Source: Massilia agri
GTDB lineage: Bacteria; Pseudomonadota; Gammaproteobacteria; Burkholderiales; Burkholderiaceae_D
Assembly (NCBI RefSeq): GCF_024753255.1
Contig: NZ_JANUHA010000009.1
Coordinates: 62,001-126,000 of the forward strand
Direction of reading: 5' to 3'
Length of the DNA stretch: 64,000 bases
Shown here one piece after another: positions 1-8,989 of the stretch (positions within the stretch are counted from its first letter, which is position 1; every line of letters starts with the position of its first letter). Position numbers and translations under genes: made by a program. The notes under the pieces are model-generated. The model did no database searches. It had not been told where the DNA came from and worked only from the letters and a program-made list of their open reading frames with translations.

Positions 1-1
1 C

Positions 2-334
2 CGTGTCTCCGGCGTGACGGCCAAGGGCACGGTCAACGTCGCCGTCTGCGACCGCGAACGCTTCCTCAAGCAATGCGCCTACAGCGCCACGGCGCCGGCC
101 CAGGCGGGCGAGACCGTCGTCACCCTGAAGGACATCCCCGCAGGCACCTGGGCCGTGCTGGCCTACCAGGACGAGAACGGGAACAAGGAACTGGACCGCA
201 ACTTCATCGGCATCCCGAAGGAGAACTACGGCTTCAGCCGCAACCCGGTCAGCCGATTCGGTCCGCCCTCCTTCGAGGATGCCGCGATCGCGCTGCGCGA
301 GGGCGCCAACGCGGTCGCGATCAAGCTCCATTGA
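2..334 (+). CDS. DUF2141 family exported protein, 5' end missing
   Basis: The reading frame is already open at base 2 and runs to a TGA at 332-334, so the start lies before the window. About 110 C-terminal residues are present. The pattern of a short beta-rich domain, with a stretch on cost or benefit to the fold reading KDIPAGTWAVLAYQDENGN followed by KELDRNFIGIPKE and YGFS, matches the DUF2141 family of small periplasmic or secreted proteins of unknown function. The signal peptide expected in this family would be in the missing part. No neighbour gives a functional clue. Family assignment is from memory of the motif; the function is unknown. Confidence 0.75.
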   Translation, partial: RVSGVTAKGTVNVAVCDRERFLKQCAYSATAPAQAGETVVTLKDIPAGTWAVLAYQDENGNKELDRNFIGIPKENYGFSRNPVSRFGPPSFEDAAIALREGANAVAIKLH

Positions 335-538
335 CGCTACCGCGCACCGAAACCGTGCCGCCGTGCGCTAATTGATGGCGCGCGCCGCAGCCATCCGCAT
401 CGCCTTGGCGCACGCGGCAGTGCAGCAAAAAATAACAATAGGAATTAGATAATTCTTCGGGTATCGTTGCTCTCCATAACAGGCCGGGCAGCGTTTCCGG
501 CCGTCTATCGATGACATTTGTTGCTATGGGGAAGATGT

Positions 539-2029
539 ATGAATGAGTTGGTGAACCTCATTAACGGCTGGGTCTGGAGCCCCGCCCTGATCGCGCTGTG
601 CCTGGGCGCGGGCCTGTATTTCTCGATCCGCTCGCGCTTCCTGCAGCTGCGCCACGTGCGCGAAATGACCCGTCTCATGATGGACGGCAAGAGCTCCGAC
701 CAGGGCGTGTCCTCCTTCCAGGCCCTGACCATGACCCTGGCCGGCCGCGTCGGCACCGGCAACATCGCCGGCGTCGCCACCGCCATCACCTTCGGCGGTC
801 CGGGCGCCGTGTTCTGGATGTGGGCCGTCGCCTTCCTCGGCGCCAGCTCGGCCTTCGTCGAGTCGACCCTCGGCCAGGTGTACAAGGAATCCATCGACAA
901 GCAGTTCCGCGGCGGCCCGGCCTTCTATATCGAGAAGGGCCTGGGCATCAAGTGGTATGCGGTGCTGTTCGCCCTGGTCACCATCCTCGCCACCGGCGTG
1001 CTGCTGCCGGGCGTGCAGGCCAACTCGATCGCCGAAAGCCTCAAGACCGCGGCGGGCGTCGACACCACCGTCACCGGCGCCGTCCTCGCGATCGCACTGG
1101 CCTTCATCATCTTCGGCGGCGTCAAGCGCATCGCCACCTTCGCGGAATACGTGGTGCCCTTCATGGCGCTGGGCTATATCGTCGTGGCCTGCATCATCGT
1201 CGCCATGCACATCGACCAGCTGCCGGCCGTACTCTCGCTGATCTTCACCTCGGCCTTCGGCGCCGACGCCGCCTTCGGCGCGATCATCGGCATGGCGATC
1301 CAGTGGGGCGTCAAGCGCGGCGTCTACTCGAACGAAGCCGGCCAGGGCACCGGCCCGCACGCTTCCTCGGCGGCGGAAGTGAGCCACCCGGCCAAGCAGG
1401 GCCTGGTGCAGGGCTTTTCGGTCTACGTCGACACCCTGTTCGTGTGCTCGGCCACCGCCTTCATGCTGCTCATCACCGGCCAGTACAATGTGCAGGCGCC
1501 GGACGGCACGCCGATGTTCACCGGCGTGCAGGGCGTTGCCGCCGGCCCGGGCTATGTGCAGACGGCACTGGAAAACATCATGCCCGGCTTCGGATCGCTG
1601 TTCGTCGCCATCGCCCTGCTGTTCTTCGCCTTCACGACGATCGTGGCCTACTACTACATCGCCGAAACCAATATCGCCTACCTGAACCGCACGACCGGCC
1701 GTCCCTGGATGGCATTCCTGCTGAAAGTGGCCATCATCGGCGCCACCTTCTACGGCACCATCAAGACCGCCGATGCCGCCTGGGCGCTGGGCGACCTGGG
1801 CGTGGGCCTGATGGCCTGGCTGAACATCGCCGCCATCCTCCTGCTGCGCAACGTCGCCTTCAAGTGCCTGCGCGACTACGAGGCGCAGAAGGCGCAAGGC
1901 AAGGATCCGGTCTTCGATCCGGTGGCGCTCGGCATCGAGAACGCCGACTACTGGGTCAAGCGCGCAGGGAGCGCCCAGCCCGATCCGCTGGCCGGCAGCA
2001 CCGCGCCGGCGCCGACCACCGGACGCTGA
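539..2029 (+). CDS. Sodium:alanine/glycine symporter (AgcS/AlsT family)
   Basis: Inner-membrane transporter predicted to import a small neutral amino acid with sodium. The 496-residue product has about ten hydrophobic segments. It carries the family signature TMTLAGRVGTGNIAGVA near residues 63-77 and NEAGQGTGPHASSAAEV near residue 263, both typical of AGCS symporters. The length fits the family (about 450-540). I chose the ATG at 539 because GGGGAAGA lies just upstream; an in-frame ATG at 518 has no such site. A strong terminator follows at 2044-2068, so the gene appears monocistronic. The C-terminal 50 residues are hydrophilic and Ala/Pro-rich. Substrate (alanine, glycine or glutamine) cannot be told from sequence. 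Confidence 0.93.
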   Translation: MNELVNLINGWVWSPALIALCLGAGLYFSIRSRFLQLRHVREMTRLMMDGKSSDQGVSSFQALTMTLAGRVGTGNIAGVATAITFGGPGAVFWMWAVAFLGASSAFVESTLGQVYKESIDKQFRGGPAFYIEKGLGIKWYAVLFALVTILATGVLLPGVQANSIAESLKTAAGVDTTVTGAVLAIALAFIIFGGVKRIATFAEYVVPFMALGYIVVACIIVAMHIDQLPAVLSLIFTSAFGADAAFGAIIGMAIQWGVKRGVYSNEAGQGTGPHASSAAEVSHPAKQGLVQGFSVYVDTLFVCSATAFMLLITGQYNVQAPDGTPMFTGVQGVAAGPGYVQTALENIMPGFGSLFVAIALLFFAFTTIVAYYYIAETNIAYLNRTTGRPWMAFLLKVAIIGATFYGTIKTADAAWALGDLGVGLMAWLNIAAILLLRNVAFKCLRDYEAQKAQGKDPVFDPVALGIENADYWVKRAGSAQPDPLAGSTAPAPTTGR

Positions 2030-2043
2030 GGCTCCACACTATT

Positions 2044-2068
2044 TCCGGCCCGAAAGGGCCGGATTTCA
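2044..2068 (+). terminator. Rho-independent terminator of the AgcS gene
   Basis: Perfect 8-bp stem TCCGGCCC / GGGCCGGA closed by a GAAA tetraloop, 14 bases after the stop codon, followed by a T-rich run (TTTCATTTAT). Confidence 0.88.
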
Positions 2069-2116
2069 TTTATACTAACGATGGGTGTTCGTACCGCCGG
2101 TACGACAGGATGCGCG

Positions 2117-3364
2117 ATGGTCGGGCCGCCACGCGGCTTTATTGCGACCATCATGCCCTTCTTCACCTCCGTTCGCCTCTCCTCCACCTTCAAGTCCTTC
2201 TTCGCGTCGAGCAAATCCGGCGGCATCGTGCTGATCCTCTGCACCCTGCTCTCGCTGGCCCTCGCCAATTCACCCTTTGGTCCGTCCTGGCTCGGTTTCT
2301 GGCAGCAGTACGTCGCCGGCCTGAGCATCGAACACTGGGTCAACGATGCGCTGATGGCGATCTTCTTCCTGATGATCGGCCTCGAGCTGGAGCGCGAACT
2401 GTACAACGGCGAACTGTCCGACCTGCGCAACGCCCTGCTGCCGATCCTCGCCGCGATCGGCGGCATCGTGGTGCCGGCGTCGATCCATTTCGCCTTCAAC
2501 AACGGCAGCCCGACCCAGGCCGGGGTCGGCATCCCGATGGCGACCGACATCGCCTTTGCGCTCGGCGTCCTGGCCCTGCTGGGCAGCCGCGTGCCGGCCT
2601 CGCTGAAGATCTTCCTGACAGCGCTGGCGGTGATGGACGACCTGGGCGCCATCATCGTGATCGCCCTGTTCTATTCCACCGGCCTGTCGGTCGCCTACCT
2701 GGCGGGCGCGCTGGCGGTATTCGCCCTGCTCGTCCTGATGAACCGCGTGCTGCGGGTGATGGCCCTGCTGCCCTACCTCGTGGGCGGCGCGCTGATGTGG
2801 TTCCTGATGCTCAAATCCGGCGTGCACGCGACCATCGCCGGGGTGCTGCTGGCCTTCGCGATTCCCTATTCGGCGCGCCAGGACGACGAGAAGTCGCCCT
2901 CGCACCGCCTGGAACACCTGCTGCACAAGCCGGTCGCCTTCCTGATCCTGCCGATCTTTGCGCTGGCCAACACCGGCATCGTGGTCGGCGCCGGCTGGGC
3001 GGAAGAGCTGTTGTCGCCGAACAGCCTGGGCATCATGCTCGGCCTGGTGGCGGGCAAGCCGGTCGGCATCGTCCTGTTCAGCTTCGCCGCGGTCGCCCTT
3101 GGCCTGTGCCGCCTACCGCTGGACCTGGCCTGGCGCCACGTGATCGGCGCGGGCCTGCTGGGCGGGATCGGCTTCACCATGTCGATCTTCATCACGAACC
3201 TGGCGTTCACGGGCGCGCCGGATGCCATCAATGCCTCGAAAATGGCGATCCTGCTGGCCTCGCTGACGGCGGGCGTGGCCGGCTTCGTGTGGCTCAAGAT
3301 GCGAGGCGCGCCGACTCCGGTCGACGACGATCCGGACACGCTCGACTTCGACGCGGCGCGCTGA
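2117..3364 (+). CDS. nhaA: Na+/H+ antiporter NhaA
   Basis: Inner-membrane antiporter exchanging sodium for protons, used for pH and salt homeostasis. The product has about eleven membrane helices. The paired aspartates of the ion site are in VMDDLGAIIVIALFY (near residue 171), and TDIAFALGVLALLG (near 140) is also characteristic. Length of 415 residues is close to the usual 385-440. The start is uncertain: ATG 2117 has AGGA six bases upstream, ATG 2081 has no ribosome site, and ATG 2153 gives a start (MPFFTSVRLSS) closer to typical NhaA. A TATACT hexamer at about 2071, just after the preceding terminator, could be the -10 box and would exclude 2081. The C-terminus is acidic. Confidence 0.93.
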   Translation: MVGPPRGFIATIMPFFTSVRLSSTFKSFFASSKSGGIVLILCTLLSLALANSPFGPSWLGFWQQYVAGLSIEHWVNDALMAIFFLMIGLELERELYNGELSDLRNALLPILAAIGGIVVPASIHFAFNNGSPTQAGVGIPMATDIAFALGVLALLGSRVPASLKIFLTALAVMDDLGAIIVIALFYSTGLSVAYLAGALAVFALLVLMNRVLRVMALLPYLVGGALMWFLMLKSGVHATIAGVLLAFAIPYSARQDDEKSPSHRLEHLLHKPVAFLILPIFALANTGIVVGAGWAEELLSPNSLGIMLGLVAGKPVGIVLFSFAAVALGLCRLPLDLAWRHVIGAGLLGGIGFTMSIFITNLAFTGAPDAINASKMAILLASLTAGVAGFVWLKMRGAPTPVDDDPDTLDFDAAR

Positions 3365-3365
3365 G

Positions 3366-4577
3366 CTAGTCGGCGGCGCCGTCCAACAGCGCGAGCAGCG
3401 CCGCCTTGTGGCCTTCCGCCGGCCAGCCGCTGAGCTGCTTCACGACCTTGCCGTCCTTCAGCAAGAAAAAGCGCGGCACGTTGGGGACGTCGACTGCTTG
3501 CCATTCCCCGACACTGTAGGGAACGCGGATCGGGAGCGTGGGGTTGGAGGTGTTCCACGCTCCGATGAAACCGGCGGGGAAAGCCGCGCGTGGCGGCGTG
3601 ATCAGCACGAGGCCGGCTTTCAGCAAGCGGGCACGCATCGCGGCATCGTCGCGCAGCGCCGCCAGCGCATCGGCGGAGAAATGGCAACCCGCATCGACGA
3701 CCATCACGAGTTCGGTGCCACGCGGAAGTGGCACGGCTTCACGAACCAGGGTGTTGCTGGCGGCATCGTAGCGGTAGGCGCTGCGCCCCTCGAAGCGTGG
3801 ACCGAGGCGATCGCGCACCGTGGGGATGGCCCGCCCGGCCAGATGCAGCTTATCGGCCGCGAATGCCCGTGCCTGTCCGAACTCGCGCGCCTCGAGCATC
3901 CGCTTGAGCACGATCGCGTCGAAGGACCGGCGGGTATCGATGCCCCTTCCCTGCATTTCCTCGTACACCGCCATCAGGAACCGTGTCGCGACCGAGTCCA
4001 TCCCGCCTTGCGCCGCGCGTGCGGCGGCGTCGAAGTACAACGGCAGGTCGCCCACCGGAAGCCCCTGCAGCGTAAACCGGGATGGGCGCTGGCCGAAGAC
4101 GGCGACGAAACGGCGCTCCAGCCGCGTGTCGTCCGTCATCGTCACCGCACCTGCCGTGTCGTCGCGATGCTCTTCCTCCGTGAACCGCAAGATCTGCGCC
4201 AGGCGCGCTTCGGCGTCCGCTGATGGCGCCGGCAGCCGCAGCGGCGCGCCGGCAAGGTCGTTCACCACCATGGGCAGGTAGGCGCTGGCATCGATGAAGG
4301 CCAGCACGTCGGCGATCTGCCGGGGCTCGAGTTCGCGTTCCAGGAGGGCGGTACTGAAGCTGCTCACTCCACGCTCGTTCCAGCGCAGCGACTGCAGGAA
4401 GCGCCGCTTGCCATAGGGCGTGAAGGCGTCGAGTGGGCTCGGCTGGCTGGAGGCCAGGACGGATTCGAGCTGCGCCGCGCTGCGCACGACGGGCGCCGGG
4501 GTTTCCCGAGCCTGTACGGCCAGGGTCCAGTAAGCGAGCGATACCAGAATGGTTCTGCGAACGAAGCGGCCAGGCAT
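3366..4577 (-). CDS. Exported protein with thioredoxin-like C-terminal domain, function unknown
   Basis: A 403-residue protein that begins with basic residues and a hydrophobic stretch (RRTILVSLAYWTLAVQA), which I read as a signal peptide. The middle is helical and I do not recognise it. The C-terminal ~110 residues (ELVMVVDAGCHFSADAL ... PNVPRFFLLKDGKVVKQLSGWP) have the strand-helix pattern and cis-proline-like VPRFFLL of a thioredoxin fold. However, there is only one cysteine where a CXXC pair would sit, so ordinary disulfide exchange is unlikely. ATG 4577 is preceded by GGGAGA; a TTG at 4589 is the only longer choice. It converges on nhaA with one base between stops. No function is proposed. 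Confidence 0.7.
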   Translation of the reverse strand: MPGRFVRRTILVSLAYWTLAVQARETPAPVVRSAAQLESVLASSQPSPLDAFTPYGKRRFLQSLRWNERGVSSFSTALLERELEPRQIADVLAFIDASAYLPMVVNDLAGAPLRLPAPSADAEARLAQILRFTEEEHRDDTAGAVTMTDDTRLERRFVAVFGQRPSRFTLQGLPVGDLPLYFDAAARAAQGGMDSVATRFLMAVYEEMQGRGIDTRRSFDAIVLKRMLEAREFGQARAFAADKLHLAGRAIPTVRDRLGPRFEGRSAYRYDAASNTLVREAVPLPRGTELVMVVDAGCHFSADALAALRDDAAMRARLLKAGLVLITPPRAAFPAGFIGAWNTSNPTLPIRVPYSVGEWQAVDVPNVPRFFLLKDGKVVKQLSGWPAEGHKAALLALLDGAAD

Positions 4578-4801
4578 GGGTTCTCCCAAGTGATGTGCTC
4601 GTCCGAGTATATCGGCGGCGTCCTTGAAAGAGGGGGCCGGCCTTCACTTTATGTTTGGCGGGTATGGCGGGTGCAGGACGGCGACGCGTATGCAATTTCA
4701 AGACAAGCCTATCCGAAGCAGCAACATTTCCTTACAGCTGAGTAACCGCACTTTACGTTCAGGCAACAGACAATGGACTCCCCACATCTAGAACCTGTTC
4801 C

Positions 4802-5383
4802 ATGAAACGTCTCCCCCTCGCAGTTGCCACTGCCCTGCTCTTTTGCCTCGCGCCCGTCCGCGCGATTCCCATCACCGACTGGCGCGCCGAAGACCTCCTG
4901 ATACAGGCCCCGGAAATCCGAAAGGAACTGGCTCTGAACGAGAACCAGCGCCTGCTGTGGGAGCAGAGCGAACGCAAGACCCGCACCATCCTGCGCACAC
5001 GCAAGGAGCGGCGCGAGGCACTTGACGCGGCGGCCAGGACATTGGCAGGCGACCCGGCCGCCGAACTGCGCACGCTCGCCGCCCCGCTCGACGCAGACGC
5101 AGCGGCCACCCAGGCCGAGGACCTGGCCGTGCGGGAAACCTGGTTATTAATGAACGACGCACTCGACGACGCGCAGCGCGCCAAGCTGATGGCGCATGTG
5201 CGAAGCATGCTTGAGCGCCAGCCCGGAGACCCCGGCGGCGAAGGAAGGCAGGAGCGGGGCAAACGGCCGGAAGGCGGCGGCCGCGGCCGTGGCGGACCGG
5301 GCGGCGCCGGCGGCATGCCGGGCGGCGGGAGCCCGTCCGGCAGCGGCAGCATCAATATCGGCGGCAGCCGCGGCGGATTCTAA
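4802..5383 (+). CDS. Exported Spy/CpxP-like helical protein with glycine-rich tail
   Basis: A 193-residue product with a clear signal peptide (MKRLPLAVATALLFCLAPVRA). A charged helical domain follows, in which ELALNENQRLLWEQSERKTRTIL and DDAQRAKLMAHVRSMLERQ resemble the LTxxQ-type segments of periplasmic Spy/CpxP-like chaperone or metal-sensor proteins. The last ~55 residues are almost only Gly, Arg, Ser and Pro, which suggests a disordered tail. The gene stands alone and ends at a palindromic repeat. The Spy/CpxP relation is weak and based on pattern only. I see no metal-binding cluster. Confidence 0.65.
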   Translation: MKRLPLAVATALLFCLAPVRAIPITDWRAEDLLIQAPEIRKELALNENQRLLWEQSERKTRTILRTRKERREALDAAARTLAGDPAAELRTLAAPLDADAAATQAEDLAVRETWLLMNDALDDAQRAKLMAHVRSMLERQPGDPGGEGRQERGKRPEGGGRGRGGPGGAGGMPGGGSPSGSGSINIGGSRGGF

Positions 5384-5387
5384 CTCT

Positions 5388-5486
5388 ACACCGGGGTGTC
5401 AGGTCTGACATTCAGACACGAGCTCGAGCGTAACTTACGCTGAATGTTGAGCCCGTGTCCATTTGTCAGACCTGACACCCAGGTGT
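5388..5486. repeat. Nested palindromic (REP/BIME-like) element
   Basis: Outer arms of 23 bases (5388-5410 and 5464-5486) pair with one mismatch. Their core GGGTGTCAGGTCTGACA is a perfect 17-bp inverted repeat, and each arm holds the smaller palindrome TGTCAGRYCTGACA. An inner pair, GACACGAGCTC (5415-5425) and GAGCCCGTGTC (5449-5459), pairs with one mismatch, and GCGTAACTTACGC sits at the tip (5428-5440). The element fills the gap between two convergent genes and touches the stop codon of the methyltransferase. It resembles REP-type elements mobilised by RAYT transposases and could also act as a bidirectional terminator. Confidence 0.8.
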
Positions 5487-6157
5487 TATTTCAGCCGGCA
5501 GGTCAGCGCCCAGCAGGAATCCCAGCGGCCGATCTTGATCTCGCGGACCGCCGTGCCGAGGCGCTTGCGCAGGGCGCTGTCGGTGGGGTAGTTCTTCGGC
5601 AGCTCGTGGCGATTGCCGTCGGCGTCGACGAACTGGGCCCAGGTATTGCCCTGGGCATCGGTGCGCGCGACCGTCGGGCTGGCGCCCTCGACGTATTCGT
5701 CGTCGATCAGCACCAGCAGCGCATCCTTGCCGATGCGTGAACGCAGGCCGGCCAGGAAGGCGTCCTGCTGTTCCTTGCGCAGGTGCGACCACAGGAAGCC
5801 GGCGAATACGGCCGTGATCTTGCCGCCCTCGGCGATATCCGGCGGAATGTCGAGCGCGTCCACCACGCGGTAGCGCACGTTCTCCAGGCCCTCGCCATGC
5901 TCGCGCGCCACGTTCAGCATCGCTTCGCTGGCGTCGGTGGCGATGACCCGGGCCGCCGTCTCGGCGATCACATCGGTCCAGTAGCCGGTGCCGCAGCCCA
6001 GTTCCAGCACGGTGTGGCCGCGCATCAGTTCCGCGACCTGCTCGGCGACGTCGTCGAGGTCGTCCTGGCGGTCTTCGTCGCTCTCGTCGTGGAACTGGGC
6101 GTCGTAGTGATCGGCGATCTTCGTGAAGAAATCGACGACCGGATTCATAGTGCTCAT
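5486..6157 (-). CDS. Class I SAM-dependent methyltransferase
   Basis: The 223-residue protein has the Rossmann motif I VLELGCGTGYWTDVIAE (near residues 50-66) and an acidic residue at the end of the second strand (VIATDASEAML), as in class I methyltransferases that bind S-adenosylmethionine. The N-terminus has an acidic stretch (DESDEDRQDDLDDV). The substrate is unknown; the closest general type is the Methyltransf_25/11 group acting on small molecules. Two start codons (MSTM) are three residues apart. It lies 12 bases downstream of cysB on the same strand, so the two could be cotranscribed, but no link to sulfur metabolism can be shown. Confidence 0.85.
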   Translation of the reverse strand: MSTMNPVVDFFTKIADHYDAQFHDESDEDRQDDLDDVAEQVAELMRGHTVLELGCGTGYWTDVIAETAARVIATDASEAMLNVAREHGEGLENVRYRVVDALDIPPDIAEGGKITAVFAGFLWSHLRKEQQDAFLAGLRSRIGKDALLVLIDDEYVEGASPTVARTDAQGNTWAQFVDADGNRHELPKNYPTDSALRKRLGTAVREIKIGRWDSCWALTCRLK

Positions 6158-6169
6158 GATATGTCCTCG

Positions 6170-7108
6170 TTAAAGCTCGTAGTTCTCGCCGCCGCGCATC
6201 GCCGACTCGACCATCTTGCGGTTCAGGGTCGGCGCCAGCAGTTCGATGAAGGTGTAGATGTAGCTGCGCAGGTAGGCGCCCTGCTTCACCGCCACCCTCG
6301 AGATGTTCATGCCGAACAGCTGGCCGACGGGAATGGCGCGCAGGTTGCGGTCGCGTTCCGGGTCGAAGGCCATGCCGGCGATGATGCCCACGCCCATGCC
6401 CAGCTCGACATAGGTCTTGATGACGTCCGCGTCGATGGCCTCCAGCAGCACGTCCGGTTTGAGGTTGCGCAGGCCGAAGGCGTGGTCGATCTTGCTGCGG
6501 CCGGCAAAGGCGGCGTCGTAGGTGATCACCGGGTAGGAGGCGATCTCTTCCAGCGAGACGGCTTTCGAACGCGTCAGCGGGTGCTCGGGCGGCACCACCA
6601 GCACGTGTTCCCACTGGTAGCACGGCAGGGTGATCAGCCCTTCCACCGCCGCGATCGACTCGGTGGCGATGGCCAGGTCGGCCTGGTCGTTCTTGACCAT
6701 GTCGGCGATCTGCTTCGGGTTGCCTTGCAATAAAGACAACCGCACCTTGGGGAACTTCTGCATGAAGGCCTGCACCACCTTGGGCAGCATGTAGCGCGCC
6801 TGGGTGTGGGTGGTGGCGATGGTGAAGCTGCCGCTGTCGTGGGCCGCGTATTCCTTGCCGATGCGTTTCAGGCTGTCGATTTCCTGCATGATCAGCTCGA
6901 CCGACTGCAGCACCAGGCGGCCGGGCTCGGTCAGCCCGCGGATACGCTTGCCGTGGCGGGTGAAGATGTCGACCCCGAGCTCTTCCTCGAGCTCGATGAT
7001 GGCTTTCGAGACCCCGGGCTGGGAGGTGAACAGCGCCTTGGCGGCGTCGGTCAGGTTGTAGTTCTGGCGGACGGCTTCGCGCACGAAGCGCAGCTGGTGA
7101 AGGTTCAT
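6170..7108 (-). CDS. cysB: LysR-type regulator CysB
   Basis: Cytoplasmic transcription activator of sulfate assimilation. In this family N-acetylserine or O-acetylserine is the inducer and sulfide or thiosulfate antagonises it. The N-terminal winged helix (MNLHQLRFVREAVRQNYNL, then FTSQPGVSKAIIELEEELG) matches CysB/Cbl. The effector domain contains TTHTQARYMLP and TYDAAFAGRSKID, also CysB-like. ATG 7108 gives the standard CysB N-terminus and a normal length of 312; upstream in-frame codons would add 51 unrelated residues. The gene is divergent from cysI, its expected target, and the 192-bp AT-rich gap carries a dyad. CysB and its paralogue Cbl are hard to separate by eye, but position favours CysB. 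Confidence 0.9.
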   Translation of the reverse strand: MNLHQLRFVREAVRQNYNLTDAAKALFTSQPGVSKAIIELEEELGVDIFTRHGKRIRGLTEPGRLVLQSVELIMQEIDSLKRIGKEYAAHDSGSFTIATTHTQARYMLPKVVQAFMQKFPKVRLSLLQGNPKQIADMVKNDQADLAIATESIAAVEGLITLPCYQWEHVLVVPPEHPLTRSKAVSLEEIASYPVITYDAAFAGRSKIDHAFGLRNLKPDVLLEAIDADVIKTYVELGMGVGIIAGMAFDPERDRNLRAIPVGQLFGMNISRVAVKQGAYLRSYIYTFIELLAPTLNRKMVESAMRGGENYEL

Positions 7109-7179
7109 GAAGAGTGAAAAAGGTAATCGAGCGTTGTAAAGGGTTCTTGTCAATGCGGCAGCAGATGACATTTTAAGAT

Positions 7180-7204
7180 GCTTATTCGAGTTACGCATAT
7201 AAGC
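7180..7204. promoter_or_regulatory. Dyad in the cysB-cysI intergenic region (candidate CysB operator)
   Basis: GCTTAT and ATAAGC form a perfect 6-bp inverted repeat 13 bases apart, inside an AT-rich tract between divergent cysB and cysI. CysB is known to bind AT-rich dyads containing TTAT/ATAA upstream of cys promoters. Assignment is by position and composition only. Confidence 0.45.
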
Positions 7205-7300
7205 AAATGAAATCTCCGTAGTTTGGAATATATAGCCAGGTCCGTACACTTGACCAAACATTTAACGGGTGGACAATGTTTGCCCCCATTGGACGAGACC

Positions 7301-8989
7301 ATGTACCGCTACGACCACTACGACCATCTCATCGTGCGCGAACGCATCGCACAGTACCGCAGCCAGGTGGAACGCCGCCTGTCCGGTGAGCTGCTGGAAG
7401 AAGAATTCCTGCCCCTGCGACTGCAAAATGGCCTGTACATGCAGCGCCATGCCTACATGCTGCGTGTCGCCGTGCCCTACGGCCTGCTGGCCTCGAAGCA
7501 GATGCGCATGTTCGCCCATATCGCGCGCAAATATGACCGTGGCTATGGCCACTTCACCACCCGCCAGAACATCCAGTACAACTGGATCGAGCTGGAGCAC
7601 ACGCCGCAGATCCTGGAAGACCTGGCCTCGGTCGAGATGCACGCCATCCAGACCTCGGGCAATTGCATTCGCAACATCACCACCGACGAGTTCGCCGGCG
7701 TCGCGGCCGACGAGATCATCGATCCGCGCCCCTTCGCCGAGATCCTGCGCCAGTGGAGCACCTTCCACCCCGAGTTCATCGCCCTGCCGCGTAAATTCAA
7801 GGTGGCGATCAACGGCGCCGTCGAGGACCGCGCCGCGATCGCCATCCACGACATCGGCCTGACCCTGGTGCGTAACGATGCGGGCGAAGTCGGCTTCAAG
7901 TTCATGGCCGGCGGCGGCATGGGCCGTACCCCGATCCTGGGTTCGGTCATCCGCGATTTCCTGCCCTGGCAGCACCTGCTGACCTATACCGAAGCCGTGA
8001 TGCGCGTGTACAACCAGCACGGCCGCCGCGACAACAAGTACAAGGCCCGCATCAAGATCCTGCTCAAAGCCCTGGGCGTCGAGGAATTCACCCGCCAGGT
8101 CGAGGAAGAATGGGCCGACCTGAAGGATGGTCCGGAAACCCTGACCCAGGAAGAATTCGACCGCGTGGCCCAGTGGTTCCAGCCGCACGGCTATGCCGAA
8201 CTGAGCGACATCGATCCGACCGCCCAGCATGCCGACAACCGCGCCTTTGCCAACTGGGTGAACCGCAACGTCAAGCCGCACAAGGTGCCGGGCTACGCCG
8301 CCGTGGTGCTGTCGCTGAAGAAAACCGGCGTGCCGCCGGGCGACGCGACCGCCGAGCAGATGGACTTCGTGGCCGACCTCGCCGACAAGTACAGCTTCGG
8401 CGAACTGCGCGTGACCCACGAGCAGAACCTGGTGCTGGCCGACGTCGAGCAGAGCAAACTGTTCGAACTGTGGCAGCTGGTCAAGGCCAAGGGCCTGGCG
8501 ACGCCGAACATCGGCCTCCTGACCGACATCATTTCCTGCCCGGGCGGCGATTTCTGCTCGCTGGCGAATGCCAAGTCGATCCCGATCGCGGCCGCCATCG
8601 CGGAACGTTTCGACGACCTCGACTTCCAGCACGACATCGGCGACATCGAACTGAACATCTCGGGCTGCATCAACGCCTGCGGCCACCACCACGTGGGCGC
8701 CATCGGCATCCTCGGCGTCGACAAGGACGGCAGCGAATGGTACCAGGTGTCGATCGGCGGCTCGCAGGGAAATAACTCGGCCATCGGCAAGATCATCGGC
8801 CCGTCCTTCTCGGCCGTGCAGATGCCGGAAGTGGTCGGGCGCCTGCTCGAAGTCTATGTGCGCGAGCGCTTCGAAGGCGAGCGTTTTGTCGACACCGTGC
8901 AGCGCCTCGGCATCGCGCCGTTCAAGGAACACGTCTATGCCACGCCGATCGCGGCGGGCGAACTGGTTGGGGAAGACCACTATGCCTAA
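7301..8989 (+). CDS. cysI: Sulfite reductase hemoprotein (ferredoxin/NADPH-type nitrite/sulfite reductase)
   Basis: Reduces sulfite to sulfide with six electrons, using siroheme and a [4Fe-4S] cluster. The cluster/siroheme cysteines are visible as CPGGDFC near residues 414-420 and SGCINACGHH near 454-463. The N-terminal half has the Nir_Sir ferredoxin-like repeat (YMLRVAVPYGLL; GHFTTRQNIQYNWIEL). Length is 562 residues. ATG 7301 gives the usual MYRYDHYD start; an in-frame codon at 7223 is further inside the regulatory region. First gene of a tight operon. No flavoprotein subunit (CysJ) is nearby, so electrons probably come from ferredoxin or another partner. Confidence 0.93.
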   Translation: MYRYDHYDHLIVRERIAQYRSQVERRLSGELLEEEFLPLRLQNGLYMQRHAYMLRVAVPYGLLASKQMRMFAHIARKYDRGYGHFTTRQNIQYNWIELEHTPQILEDLASVEMHAIQTSGNCIRNITTDEFAGVAADEIIDPRPFAEILRQWSTFHPEFIALPRKFKVAINGAVEDRAAIAIHDIGLTLVRNDAGEVGFKFMAGGGMGRTPILGSVIRDFLPWQHLLTYTEAVMRVYNQHGRRDNKYKARIKILLKALGVEEFTRQVEEEWADLKDGPETLTQEEFDRVAQWFQPHGYAELSDIDPTAQHADNRAFANWVNRNVKPHKVPGYAAVVLSLKKTGVPPGDATAEQMDFVADLADKYSFGELRVTHEQNLVLADVEQSKLFELWQLVKAKGLATPNIGLLTDIISCPGGDFCSLANAKSIPIAAAIAERFDDLDFQHDIGDIELNISGCINACGHHHVGAIGILGVDKDGSEWYQVSIGGSQGNNSAIGKIIGPSFSAVQMPEVVGRLLEVYVRERFEGERFVDTVQRLGIAPFKEHVYATPIAAGELVGEDHYA

